Source: UBA3069 sp050633465
GTDB taxonomy: Bacteria; Pseudomonadota; Alphaproteobacteria; Rhodobacterales; Rhodobacteraceae
Direction: 5' to 3'
DNA: 64,000 nt
NCBI GenBank assembly: GCA_050633465.1
Contig: JBOEGO010000020.1
Location: 62,001 to 126,000 of the forward strand
Shown in pieces: positions 26,549 through 34,681 of this stretch (its first letter is position 1; each line of letters opens with the position of its first letter). A program made the position numbers and the translations under genes. The notes under the pieces were generated by a model. The model saw nothing but the letters and a program-made list of their open reading frames with translations, made no database searches and was not told the origin of the DNA.

Positions 26549-28113
26549 GGCGCGGCCCCCTGTTCGCGCAGGCGCAGCATGGCGCGGCGCACCTTTTGCA
26601 ACCGTGTGTAACGCGCATCCAATGCGGCGACGCGTGCCGGTTCGGGGCTGTAGCTGGCGGTGGTGGTGCGGTCGCGCAAACGGCGTGCGGCCTGCCACGG
26701 GTCTGCGGCCCAGCCCATCACGGGGGCCGCCAATGTGGCCGCACCCAAGGGACCGGCGTAACGCGCCGCGCCCACGCGGACCTCGCGGTTAAGGGCATCG
26801 GCCAGCATCTGGGCATAGGTTGCATTGGCCGCAACACCCCCGACCAGACTGATGGGGCCATCATGGCGCACGCCCTTTTCGCGGCTGACGCGGGAATAGG
26901 CCCAGCGGGTGTTCAAAACCACGCCCTCGATCGCGGCGCGGCGCATGGTGTTGGCGTCATGGTGCAGGGCCAGACCGTGAAACCCGCCGCGCAGCCGGTC
27001 GTCATCAACGGGCGCACGTTCCCCCGTCAGCCATGGCAGGAAAAACGGATCATCCGGTTGCGGCGCGCCCAGACCGGCAAAGGCCGCCGCCATGCCATCG
27101 GTGTCATCGCCGCTGCTGGTATCGGCCCCCGTCACCTGCGCCGCCCATTGCAATGCCGATCCCGCATTTTCCTGCGAGGCGACCAGCAATGGCCGGAACC
27201 CCACGGCGCTGGCAATCGTGGCATAGGAATCGGCGACAGACAGGCGGCGCGACGGAAAAAACCCTGCGATCCAGCAACTGGTCGAGGTGCAGATATGCAG
27301 CGCCCCGTCCGCCACCTCGCCCGATCCCAGCGCGGCGGCGGTGACATCGGATGCGCCGCCCATAACCCTGACATGCGCCCCCAAACCCAGATCGCTGGCG
27401 GCGCGTTCGGTCAGTGGCCCCAGCACGGCGGCCCCGTCGACAATCGGCGGCATCTTGTCCAGATCAATGCCGGTGATGCGGGCCAGTTTTGGCGACCAGC
27501 CCTCGCGGCCCGCGCGGCTGTCCATCATCCAGCTGAGGTTGGCGCTTTCGGCGCTGGTGGATGCAATGCCCGTGGCGCGCAGCAAGAGCCAGTCCTTGGC
27601 ATCCATCAGCCAGCGGGTTTCGGCCCAGATGTCGGGCGCATTCTGGCGCAGCCACAGAAATTTTGCGGTCGGGTCCATGCCGTTTTTCGCGGGTGCGCCA
27701 TTGGCGATGCGCAGCCATTGCGCCAGTCGCGGCAGGTTATAGCCGTGCAATTCGGGAAAGCCGCCGATCAGTTTGCGCCCCAGCGGGGCTGCGCGTTTGT
27801 CCAGCCAGCTCAGGCAGGGGCGCAGCGGTTGGTGATCCTTGCCCACGCAGATCACGTTGCACATCTGGCTGCCAAACACCAATGCCCCCACGCGGGATTT
27901 CAGGTCGGGCAGGTCATTGCGCAACCGCGTGCAGGCGCGGGTCAGGGCGGTCCACCAGTCCTCGGGCATTTGTTCGGCCATGCCGCCCGCGCCCAGATGC
28001 AGCGGATAGGGTTCAGAGGCCCGCGCAAGGATGCGAAATGCCGCGTCCACCGCGATCACCTTGACCGAAGATGTGCCGAAATCGGCCGAAATCACGATAT
28101 CGGGGCGGGTCAT
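26545..28113 (-). CDS. FGGY-family carbohydrate/polyol kinase
   Basis: 522 residues from the ATG at 28113. A GTG at 28155 with AAGGA 12 bases upstream would add a Pro-rich lead of 14 residues. N-terminal ATPase lobe: VISADFGTSSVKVIAVD; C-terminal lobe: ISLVGGVAANATYAQMLAD and the nearby GGASDVTAAALG. This is the xylulokinase-like branch of FGGY kinases, which phosphorylate sugars or polyols. In this operon it could phosphorylate inositol or another polyol for use as a lipid head group by the coupled phosphatidyltransferase. This substrate is inferred. The 99-base gap upstream is the only real gap in the operon. Confidence 0.82.
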   Translation of the reverse strand: MTRPDIVISADFGTSSVKVIAVDAAFRILARASEPYPLHLGAGGMAEQMPEDWWTALTRACTRLRNDLPDLKSRVGALVFGSQMCNVICVGKDHQPLRPCLSWLDKRAAPLGRKLIGGFPELHGYNLPRLAQWLRIANGAPAKNGMDPTAKFLWLRQNAPDIWAETRWLMDAKDWLLLRATGIASTSAESANLSWMMDSRAGREGWSPKLARITGIDLDKMPPIVDGAAVLGPLTERAASDLGLGAHVRVMGGASDVTAAALGSGEVADGALHICTSTSCWIAGFFPSRRLSVADSYATIASAVGFRPLLVASQENAGSALQWAAQVTGADTSSGDDTDGMAAAFAGLGAPQPDDPFFLPWLTGERAPVDDDRLRGGFHGLALHHDANTMRRAAIEGVVLNTRWAYSRVSREKGVRHDGPISLVGGVAANATYAQMLADALNREVRVGAARYAGPLGAATLAAPVMGWAADPWQAARRLRDRTTTASYSPEPARVAALDARYTRLQKVRRAMLRLREQGAAP

Positions 28114-28212
28114 GTCATCGCTGGGCGGGGGCGTGGGCGGGGGCGTGTGGGGCACTGAAACGGGTGGTCCTTCATTGCGGGGCTAAATATCTTGTCTGAA
28201 ATGGCGGGTCGT

Positions 28213-29328
28213 CTATTGGTCAATGGATTTGCGCAAAAGGTCAATAATTGTCGGGCCTTGGCTGGAAATATCAAAGGCTGCGGCATGATTGCGCCCCCAA
28301 TCGCGCAAGCGGACCAGCGTTTCGCGATCCTGTGCCAGCGTGATGATCCGGTCGGCCATGGCGGAACCATCCCCCGGGGGCACCAACAGTTCGGCCCCCG
28401 CGCCCGTCATCACCGTGGCAAACCCTGCGTTGGCAGCGGCGAGGGGGGGCGTGCCTGCGGCCATGGCCTCGGCCAGAACCAGACCAAAACTTTCGCCATG
28501 CAGGGCAGGGGCAAGGAACAGGTCGGCCCGCGCCACCAGCGCCCGTGCGGTGCTGTCATCGGGGGCGGGGCGCAGGGTGATGCCCTTGATCCTGTGCGTT
28601 TCTATATCGGCCTTAAGTCGCGGCAGCAGGGGGCCGTCGCCTGCGATGATCAATTCGCTGTCAGGCAGGGTCTGGCGCACCTGTTGCCAGATCGCGGGCA
28701 GCAGGGCCACACCTTTGCGTTGTTCCAGACGGCCCAGATATATGGCGCGCAGCGGGCGGGGTGTATCGGCGGATTGATCGCCCGCAGCAGCCCATGCCGA
28801 CAGATCAATCGCAGGCGGCAGGACCATATCGGGGATCAGCCCCATGGCGCGCCACTGGTCATAGGGCACCTGTGACGGCACAATCACAGCAGACATGCGG
28901 CGTGCAAAATAGCATCCGGCGCGGCGGATATACCAGCGGATCGGGTCAAACCCGCGCCCTGCGGGCAGGGTGGCGTGATAGGTGGCAATCGTGGGCAGGT
29001 TCAGCCCGCGCCACAATTGCCAGGCCAACATCGGGGTCCACGGCGTATGCAGATGCACCGCATCGGCCCCCCATTCGCGCAGGCTGTTGATTTTGCGGCG
29101 CAGATCGGTGCGGCTGGCGCGGCTGATTTCAAATCCGGTGCCATGCAGGTGCATGTTGCGGTGGGTTCCCAGTTCCTCCCAATTGCCGGCCATGGCGCCA
29201 TCGCCGGGCGGGCAAATGATGCGCAGGTCGTGCCCCTGCGATTGCAGCCAGACCGACAAATCGCGGATATGGGTTTGCACCCCGCCGGGGCGCGACATGG
29301 CATAGGGGCTGATTTGCACGATCTTCAT
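28213..29328 (-). CDS. GT4-family glycosyltransferase (PimA-like)
   Basis: 371 residues with GT-B fold. N-terminal: IVQISPYAMSRPGGVQTHIRDL, the glycine-rich acceptor loop typical of PimA and related enzymes. C-terminal: YLGRLEQRKGVALL and the E-x7-E donor site HGESFGLVLAEAMAAGTPP. GT4 enzymes of this kind attach mannose or similar sugars to phosphatidylinositol or diacylglycerol lipids at the inner face of the membrane. The start is ATGA-coupled to the upstream permease gene. With ino1, cdsA-like and phosphatidyltransferase genes in the same operon, a glycosylated inositol lipid is the likely product. Confidence 0.85.
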   Translation of the reverse strand: MKIVQISPYAMSRPGGVQTHIRDLSVWLQSQGHDLRIICPPGDGAMAGNWEELGTHRNMHLHGTGFEISRASRTDLRRKINSLREWGADAVHLHTPWTPMLAWQLWRGLNLPTIATYHATLPAGRGFDPIRWYIRRAGCYFARRMSAVIVPSQVPYDQWRAMGLIPDMVLPPAIDLSAWAAAGDQSADTPRPLRAIYLGRLEQRKGVALLPAIWQQVRQTLPDSELIIAGDGPLLPRLKADIETHRIKGITLRPAPDDSTARALVARADLFLAPALHGESFGLVLAEAMAAGTPPLAAANAGFATVMTGAGAELLVPPGDGSAMADRIITLAQDRETLVRLRDWGRNHAAAFDISSQGPTIIDLLRKSIDQ

Positions 29329-30416
29329 GGTCGTAAACTTTGCCGCAATATCAGCGCACTGGCCAGCAGTGCCATCCATATCATGCCACCGAATGCGGCC
29401 CATGCCGGTGGCAGCACGTCATGTTCACCCAAGGCCCAGAATATTTTGACCGAAACAACCGACACATAGCCAAGCGCGCCAAACCCCACGGCACGCAGGG
29501 GGTTTAACCGGCGCTCGCGCCATGCGGCATGACCCAATGCAGCGCCCAGTAGCGCGCAAATTCCCGGCAAAAACAGCGCGCCATAGCGGCGCAGCCCTGC
29601 GGTTCTGGCATCCCCGCCGGGCCGGGGCAGGGCCAGAACACGGCGTAGATCACGCTGTGGCAGATACAGCGCGGGCACCGCAAAATAGCGCAATTCTGCT
29701 GCGGTGACCGGTAGGTCGGTTACCAGCTGGTGATGCTGTTGTTTGATCATCCGGCTGTCCGCCCCGTGCTGCCACGTCACCACGTCACGCAGGATCCATT
29801 GGTTGTCGACCGCGGTCGGATGGGCCGATTTCGCCATGGTGATAGCAGAGAGTTCTGCATCGTTCAGGCCAGAAAACACCATGATATCAGCCATTTCCGG
29901 ATCATCATCACGCCCGATGCGGGCGCGCAGTGCTGTGGCATTTTTCACCACCCATTGCGGCTGTGACAGTTCGGGGCCAAAACGATCCGCATAGCGGCCC
30001 AGCCCCGTTTCCACCTGTTGAAACACCGCCCAGGGGCGCAGGTGGGTTTCCATCACAACCTGTAGCCCCCCCAACAAAAGACCGATCAGCGCCAGCGCTG
30101 GCAGCATCGCCCAAGGGGCAGCACCGGATGCCGACAGGATGACGGTTTCCATTCTTTGGCGGCGCAACAGTTCGGCGATCAACCCTCCGGCAAGGCAGGC
30201 CATGGGCAGCAATCGCGTGACGATATCGACGCCGCGATAGGTCAGGTAGCGCGCAATTGTATGTGCCAGACTGCCCTGCGACGTGTTGATCAACTGTTTG
30301 CCGGTGCTGGCCAGATCAATCGAAAAGGCGACCATCAGCAGGGCGAAAACGATAAACCCGATGACCCGCAGATGCAGGGATATAACCATACGGGTCTGTA
30401 TGGAAAACAGCCTCAT
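29325..30416 (-). CDS. LptF/LptG-family permease (second copy)
   Basis: 363 residues from the ATG at 30416. Membrane helices at both ends (three at the start, three at the end) flank a periplasmic region of about 160 residues, the layout of the YjgP/YjgQ permeases that pull lipids from the inner membrane. The stretch LLPMACLAGGLIAELLRRQRMETVILSASG matches the cytoplasmic coupling helix region. ATGA overlaps link it to the other permease gene upstream and the glycosyltransferase downstream. Housekeeping LptF and LptG normally lie elsewhere, so a dedicated pair for another lipid is inferred. Confidence 0.82.
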   Translation of the reverse strand: MRLFSIQTRMVISLHLRVIGFIVFALLMVAFSIDLASTGKQLINTSQGSLAHTIARYLTYRGVDIVTRLLPMACLAGGLIAELLRRQRMETVILSASGAAPWAMLPALALIGLLLGGLQVVMETHLRPWAVFQQVETGLGRYADRFGPELSQPQWVVKNATALRARIGRDDDPEMADIMVFSGLNDAELSAITMAKSAHPTAVDNQWILRDVVTWQHGADSRMIKQQHHQLVTDLPVTAAELRYFAVPALYLPQRDLRRVLALPRPGGDARTAGLRRYGALFLPGICALLGAALGHAAWRERRLNPLRAVGFGALGYVSVVSVKIFWALGEHDVLPPAWAAFGGMIWMALLASALILRQSLRP

Positions 30417-31495
30417 GGCGCAGCGCGCTGCGGGGTCATCAGGCCTTCGCCCTTGGCCGCGATAAGGGCCAGCGGCGGGGCAAGATAGGCAATGACCGCC
30501 AGCACCACCAGCGGGCCGAATGGCAGCTGTGCAGCTGACAGGATGCCCCGTCCCGCCACATCCATCACCATGACCCACAGCAGCGCCAGCGGCAGCGCCA
30601 CAAACCGCGCCAGCCCGCCGGAATATAGCAGCGCAACCAACCCGGCCAGGGCCGCCATCGGCACCAACAGGATGCGTGCCAACAGGTCTGTGGGTGTTTT
30701 CTGTTTCGATACCAGATCAACAGGCCGTTGCGGCACAGGCACAGGCACGATCGTATCCATGGCAAAGGCAAATGTCGCGCTGTCGGTGCGAAAGGAATCG
30801 ATGGTCATGTTGTCCGTGGGGCCGGTGGTCAGCCTACCGGAGTAACCGACCAGCGCACGCATGACCAACCTGTGCTGTTCGTCCGCTTCGGGCGCGGTGA
30901 TGGCCCAGTCAGGCGACAGGCCCGCCCGCCATTGGCGGTTCTGCGCATCCTCGAATATGAATATCGGTGGCGGTTCGTGCCCTTGGTTTTCGGGAGTGAT
31001 GACGGTCATCCGGTCAATGCTCTGCACCCTGCGGTGCGGCGCGCGGCCAATGATCCGGTCGCGCAGATGATCGGCCTGCAACGTGGCCACGGCCACCTGT
31101 TGCGCCAGCTGGGCCCGTGGCACGACCTGCCCCGCGACGCCCCATGCCAGCGCCCCGCCCGCACAGCCCAACACCAGCGCAAACCCGACAACGCGCCGCC
31201 ATGCGATGCCACTGCTGGCCAGGATCAACAGTTCGCCCCGTGACCGCGCATCGGATATGGCAAAGAACAGCGCGACCATCAGCCCCAGCGCCAGCGCCAG
31301 CGCCGCAATGTCAGGCGCATTCAGCAGCAGCAACCAAGCCAGATTTCGGACTCTGCCGCCATGTGACAGGACCTCGTTCATCAGGCCTTCGAATACCTCG
31401 GCTAGAAATACGGCTTCGATCAGGGCCATTATGCCCAGCGTTTTCAACAGGCTGGGCCATAGCAAGACCCGTGTCACCGCGCCGGTCAGGGCCAT
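30413..31495 (-). CDS. LptF/LptG-family permease (first copy)
   Basis: 360 residues from the ATG at 31495. Same layout as its neighbour: helices at about 15-35, 50-75 and 95-120, a periplasmic beta-rich middle, and three C-terminal helices. The coupling region reads ISDARSRGELLILASSGIAWRR, close to the LptF/G consensus. It overlaps the cdsA-like gene by 10 bases and the second permease gene by ATGA, so the pair should be made in equal amounts. The ATPase (LptB) and bridge proteins (LptA/C) are not in the window and would be shared or encoded elsewhere. Confidence 0.82.
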   Translation of the reverse strand: MALTGAVTRVLLWPSLLKTLGIMALIEAVFLAEVFEGLMNEVLSHGGRVRNLAWLLLLNAPDIAALALALGLMVALFFAISDARSRGELLILASSGIAWRRVVGFALVLGCAGGALAWGVAGQVVPRAQLAQQVAVATLQADHLRDRIIGRAPHRRVQSIDRMTVITPENQGHEPPPIFIFEDAQNRQWRAGLSPDWAITAPEADEQHRLVMRALVGYSGRLTTGPTDNMTIDSFRTDSATFAFAMDTIVPVPVPQRPVDLVSKQKTPTDLLARILLVPMAALAGLVALLYSGGLARFVALPLALLWVMVMDVAGRGILSAAQLPFGPLVVLAVIAYLAPPLALIAAKGEGLMTPQRAAP

Positions 31496-32406
31496 GACCC
31501 GCCCGTCAGCGCGGCCAGCAATGCCAGCCCGCCACCCGCTGCGATCCATGAATCCAGACTGTCGAATGCGCCACCCTGACGGGCCAGCAGAACGGGGTAA
31601 TCCTTGACCCCTGCGTCGCGTTTATACTGCGATGCAATCAGATCACCCGCCAGTGCCAGTGCCGCCACCAGCCCCGCAACGGCTGCCATCACCGCCATCG
31701 GCAGTGCCAAGGCCCAAGCCAAAGCCAGCGCGGTCAGCACCAACATGAATGCGCCACCCAGCAACCCCTCGATGGTTTTGCGCGGGGACAGGCGGGGAAA
31801 GGCAGGGGTGCGGCCCAGCAATTTGCCCGAAACCAGTGCGTATCCGTCAAAGCTTTCGACCAGAATATAAGCCAGCAGCATCAGCGGCGCATATTGCGGC
31901 AGGGTCAGCCCCTTGGCCAATAGTAGAAATGGCCAGCCGGGAAAGGCAGCCGCCTGAAGGGCGGGGCGCAGTTGTTGCCACATCGCAAGCCTTTGCACGC
32001 TTATCGGCAAAGGCCAGCGCGGCAAATACGCAAGGATCGCGGGCAAGCCGCAAATCAGGCATAGCACCATCAACAGGGGCAAAGGGCAAAACAGCGCCAG
32101 TGCCACAACCGTCCCTGCAAAGACCGCATTCACCCAAGCCAGTTCGGGACGAAACCGCACATGGCCGACCTCGTATCCGATGCGCCCGCCCAGCAGCACC
32201 AGCGCCGCATACAGCCACCAGCCGCCCAGCCATGTCAGCCCGATGATCACTGCGGCGATCAGCGCCGCGCTGTGCATGGTGCGCAGGATATCCGCGCCCA
32301 ATGCGCGGGTCGCCGGGCGCAACCAGATCAGCCCCAGAATTGCGTAACCTGTCGCCAACAACCCCGCGCCAAGCGCGGCCATGGTGGAGATGCCCAGCCC
32401 TAGCAC
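31486..32406 (-). CDS. CdsA-like phosphatidate cytidylyltransferase
   Basis: 306 residues with about eight membrane helices. The C-terminal CDP-diglyceride synthase signature is complete: LSPRKTIEGLLGG, then GDLIASQYKRDAGVKDYPVLL and FDSLDS. It makes CDP-diacylglycerol from phosphatidic acid and CTP, the activated lipid that the phosphatidyltransferase at the end of the operon needs. The start at 32406 is a GTG overlapping the ino1 stop by 7 bases; an ATG at 32382 is an alternative. It is probably a second, pathway-specific copy besides the housekeeping cdsA near lpx genes. Confidence 0.88.
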   Translation of the reverse strand: MLGLGISTMAALGAGLLATGYAILGLIWLRPATRALGADILRTMHSAALIAAVIIGLTWLGGWWLYAALVLLGGRIGYEVGHVRFRPELAWVNAVFAGTVVALALFCPLPLLMVLCLICGLPAILAYLPRWPLPISVQRLAMWQQLRPALQAAAFPGWPFLLLAKGLTLPQYAPLMLLAYILVESFDGYALVSGKLLGRTPAFPRLSPRKTIEGLLGGAFMLVLTALALAWALALPMAVMAAVAGLVAALALAGDLIASQYKRDAGVKDYPVLLARQGGAFDSLDSWIAAGGGLALLAALTGGSWP

Positions 32407-33512
32407 GTTGAATCGCCAGCAAAATCCAGCAGGGCGTTGTGGGCTTCGGTGTCGTTCATCTGTTGCGGCGGGTGTTTGAACAAAAACGCCGAGGCCGCAT
32501 CAACCGGCCCCGCCAGCCCGCGATCCAGCGCGATACGGGCGCAGCGGATGGCGGTCAGCGCCTCGGCCGCGGCGTTCGGGCTGTCCTCGACATCCAGACG
32601 CAGTTCGATGTTGGTGCGCGCCCCGCCGAACAGGCGGCCCTCAAGCCGGATATAGGCAACCTTGCGGTCGTTCAGCCATGGCACGTAATCGGACGGGCCG
32701 ATGCGGATATCGTTGCCGTCCAGCGGGGCGGACATGGCGGATTGCACGGCCTCGGTTTTGCTTTCGCGTTTGCGGGTCAGGCGGGCGGGGTCGGACATGT
32801 TCAGAAAATCGGTATTGCCGCCCACGTTCAACTGATAGGTGCGATCCACCGTCACACCACGCATTTTCGCCAGATCCACCAGCGTGCGATGCACAATTGT
32901 GGCCCCGAACTGGGCCTTGAAATCATCGCCCAGCACAGGCAGGCCCGCAGCGGTGAATTTCGCGCCCCATACGGGATCAGAGGCAATGAAAACCGGAATG
33001 CCATTGACCAGCGCACAGCCCGCCGCCAGCGCGCAATCGGCGTAAAATTCCACGGCTTCCTGCGCGCCGACGGGTAGAAAAACCAACACCACCTGCGCGC
33101 CTGTTTCGCGCAAGACCGCAATCACCTGATCGCGGGTCAGGGCAGGGGCATCCGCGCGGGCGAACCCGCGTGCGCCATGGGTCAGCATATGCGCGGCGAC
33201 ACCATCCAGATCGGGGCCACGATGGACCTGTGCGCGCTGCTCTGACAGATCATCGTGAAACCGTTCGGTGCAATTGGGGTCGGCCAGAACCGCCGCGCCG
33301 ATGGGCTGGCCCACCTTGCGCGCATCCACGTCAAACCCTGCAACGATGTCGATATCCGCAGGGGTGTAACCACCCAATGCAGGAAAGCTGACCCCGACCG
33401 CCCGATCCCCCTGCGCACGGCAATAGGATATGCCCTGCACAACCGAACTGGCGCAATTGCCAACACCCACGATGGCGGTGCGGATCAGGGCCGGATTTTC
33501 GTGGGATTTCAT
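32400..33512 (-). CDS. ino1: Inositol-3-phosphate synthase
   Basis: 370 residues. NAD-binding start TAIVGVGNCASSVVQGISY, central GIPVFIASDPVW and the core YQLNVGGNTDFLNM followed by SKTEAVQSAM, which carries catalytic lysines of the family. The enzyme converts glucose 6-phosphate to 1L-myo-inositol 1-phosphate (also named inositol 3-phosphate). The length matches the compact prokaryotic form. ATGA overlap with the DUF4833 gene upstream and 7-base overlap with the cdsA-like gene downstream place it firmly in the lipid operon. This supports an inositol phospholipid role over compatible-solute production. Confidence 0.93.
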   Translation of the reverse strand: MKSHENPALIRTAIVGVGNCASSVVQGISYCRAQGDRAVGVSFPALGGYTPADIDIVAGFDVDARKVGQPIGAAVLADPNCTERFHDDLSEQRAQVHRGPDLDGVAAHMLTHGARGFARADAPALTRDQVIAVLRETGAQVVLVFLPVGAQEAVEFYADCALAAGCALVNGIPVFIASDPVWGAKFTAAGLPVLGDDFKAQFGATIVHRTLVDLAKMRGVTVDRTYQLNVGGNTDFLNMSDPARLTRKRESKTEAVQSAMSAPLDGNDIRIGPSDYVPWLNDRKVAYIRLEGRLFGGARTNIELRLDVEDSPNAAAEALTAIRCARIALDRGLAGPVDAASAFLFKHPPQQMNDTEAHNALLDFAGDSTC

Positions 33513-34135
33513 TGCTTTAATACTCCATCACTGACGGCAAAAGTGACCAGATGCTGACGCCCTGTTATCGGGTCCATGCCATGAATGCGCAGCCCCGTCA
33601 CACGTGGGATCATGCCGGTTTCGTCCAGTTCCAGATAGCCCGAAATCAGGCGTATCTGACGGCCGCCGTAGTCTGCCCATAGCGCCGGTTTGCCGGATTT
33701 GTCCAGCCGCAGAACGGGCCGCAATTGCGGCAGTCCGGCAAAGCGGATCACATAGCCGTCGCCCTGTTTACGGGCGCGCACCCCATAGGCCAGCCGGCGT
33801 TCAAAGGGCTTTAGCGGCTTGACCTCTCCGCCGTCATTGAACCGCCGCCAATAGGCATGCAGCGGCGTGGCCTGATCCAATGCGCCCGCCTGCATGTGTG
33901 CGCTGTAAACCACCGTGTTGGCATTCATCGACCGTTGCAGATAAAACACCTGTCCCTGATCGGCGGGCTGTGGCCAATCCGGGCGGGCAGGGGCGAAATA
34001 TGCACCCGTTTGATGCGCGATCACCCGCAGGTCGGCCGCCACAGAAGGGGGCGCATAGGCAAGGCACAGCCAGACCAGAAGCGCGCTAAATTTCAGGCCG
34101 GAACGCCTGTTTTGTGAATCCATCTTGCCCGTCAT
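33509..34135 (-). CDS. DUF4833-domain exported protein
   Basis: 208 residues. Signal peptide KFSALLVWLCLAYAPPSVAA, cleavage after VAA. The mature part has FYLQRSMNANTVVYSAHM, TPLHAYWRRFNDGG and PFERRLAYGVRA, matching the DUF4833 family. It should lie in the periplasm. It is first in the operon and ATGA-coupled to ino1. DUF4833 has no known function; the link to inositol lipid genes suggests it handles or carries the lipid, which is inference. ATG 34123 is an alternative start. Confidence 0.8.
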   Translation of the reverse strand: MTGKMDSQNRRSGLKFSALLVWLCLAYAPPSVAADLRVIAHQTGAYFAPARPDWPQPADQGQVFYLQRSMNANTVVYSAHMQAGALDQATPLHAYWRRFNDGGEVKPLKPFERRLAYGVRARKQGDGYVIRFAGLPQLRPVLRLDKSGKPALWADYGGRQIRLISGYLELDETGMIPRVTGLRIHGMDPITGRQHLVTFAVSDGVLKQ

Positions 34136-34282
34136 CTGGTGCCGGCCACTGCCTTTGTTGCTGTAATCCAGCAGGGCGGGAAAATGTCCCGTAGGGGCGG
34201 CGATAGCATTGCTGCCCTTTTATTGATATAAATTTCTAGGATTTTCATGGGCGCGGCAAGCCGAAACATCGCCACTTCTAAT

Positions 34283-34314
34283 TCCGATGAAAATTGTCGG
34301 ATTGACTAATCCGA
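34283..34314. promoter_or_regulatory. Overlapping inverted repeats upstream of hemP, candidate iron-responsive operator
   Basis: TCGGATT-GACT-AATCCGA (34297-34314) is a perfect palindrome with 7-base arms. Its left arm also pairs with TCCGA at 34283-34287 across a 9-base spacer, so the half-site occurs three times in 32 bases. It lies 88 bases ahead of the hemP start and within the shared gap with the divergent lipid operon. Iron regulation is inferred from the genes downstream. Confidence 0.45.
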
Positions 34315-34401
34315 GGGTTTATATCAGGCTTAGGCAAACATCCAGCCACCCCGATTCATGCGGGCCAGCCCGATTCGTATTATTGAAAAGGAAAGCCCCG
34401 A

Positions 34402-34614
34402 ATGCGTATCGCGCAACCCTTGTCGCATGACCGCTGTTTCGCCCCCGAGGACGAGGCAGGCAAGGCACCCAGCGCGATGGAGTTGCTGGCGAATATGCCG
34501 ACCTATCGCGCCGAAGACCTGTGCGACGGCGGGATCGAGGCGCGGATTGTTCTGGGGCAGCAGGCCTATTCCCTGCGCATCACCAAAGCAGGGAAACTGA
34601 TCCTGACCAAATAA
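34402..34614 (+). CDS. hemP: Hemin uptake protein HemP
   Basis: 70 residues ending in the family signature AYSLRITKAGKLILTK. HemP is a small cytoplasmic regulator often found with haem and iron uptake genes and derepressed under iron limitation. AAGGAAAG sits about 8 bases before the ATG. The first half is variable and polar, as usual. The imelysin gene follows after 67 bases on the same strand, so hemP heads an iron cluster. Divergent palindromes upstream may be the operator. Confidence 0.85.
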   Translation: MRIAQPLSHDRCFAPEDEAGKAPSAMELLANMPTYRAEDLCDGGIEARIVLGQQAYSLRITKAGKLILTK

Positions 34615-34681
34615 CGTCGCGGGCCATCTGGTCTGACACTCTGACGACTTTCATTCGTTTTACCAAGGAAAACAACGCTCT

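Noticed and set aside
26386..28158. 590-codon open frame on the plus strand
   Set aside because: It is the antisense of the FGGY kinase and phosphatidyltransferase genes; its protein is Arg/His/Gln-rich with no family likeness.
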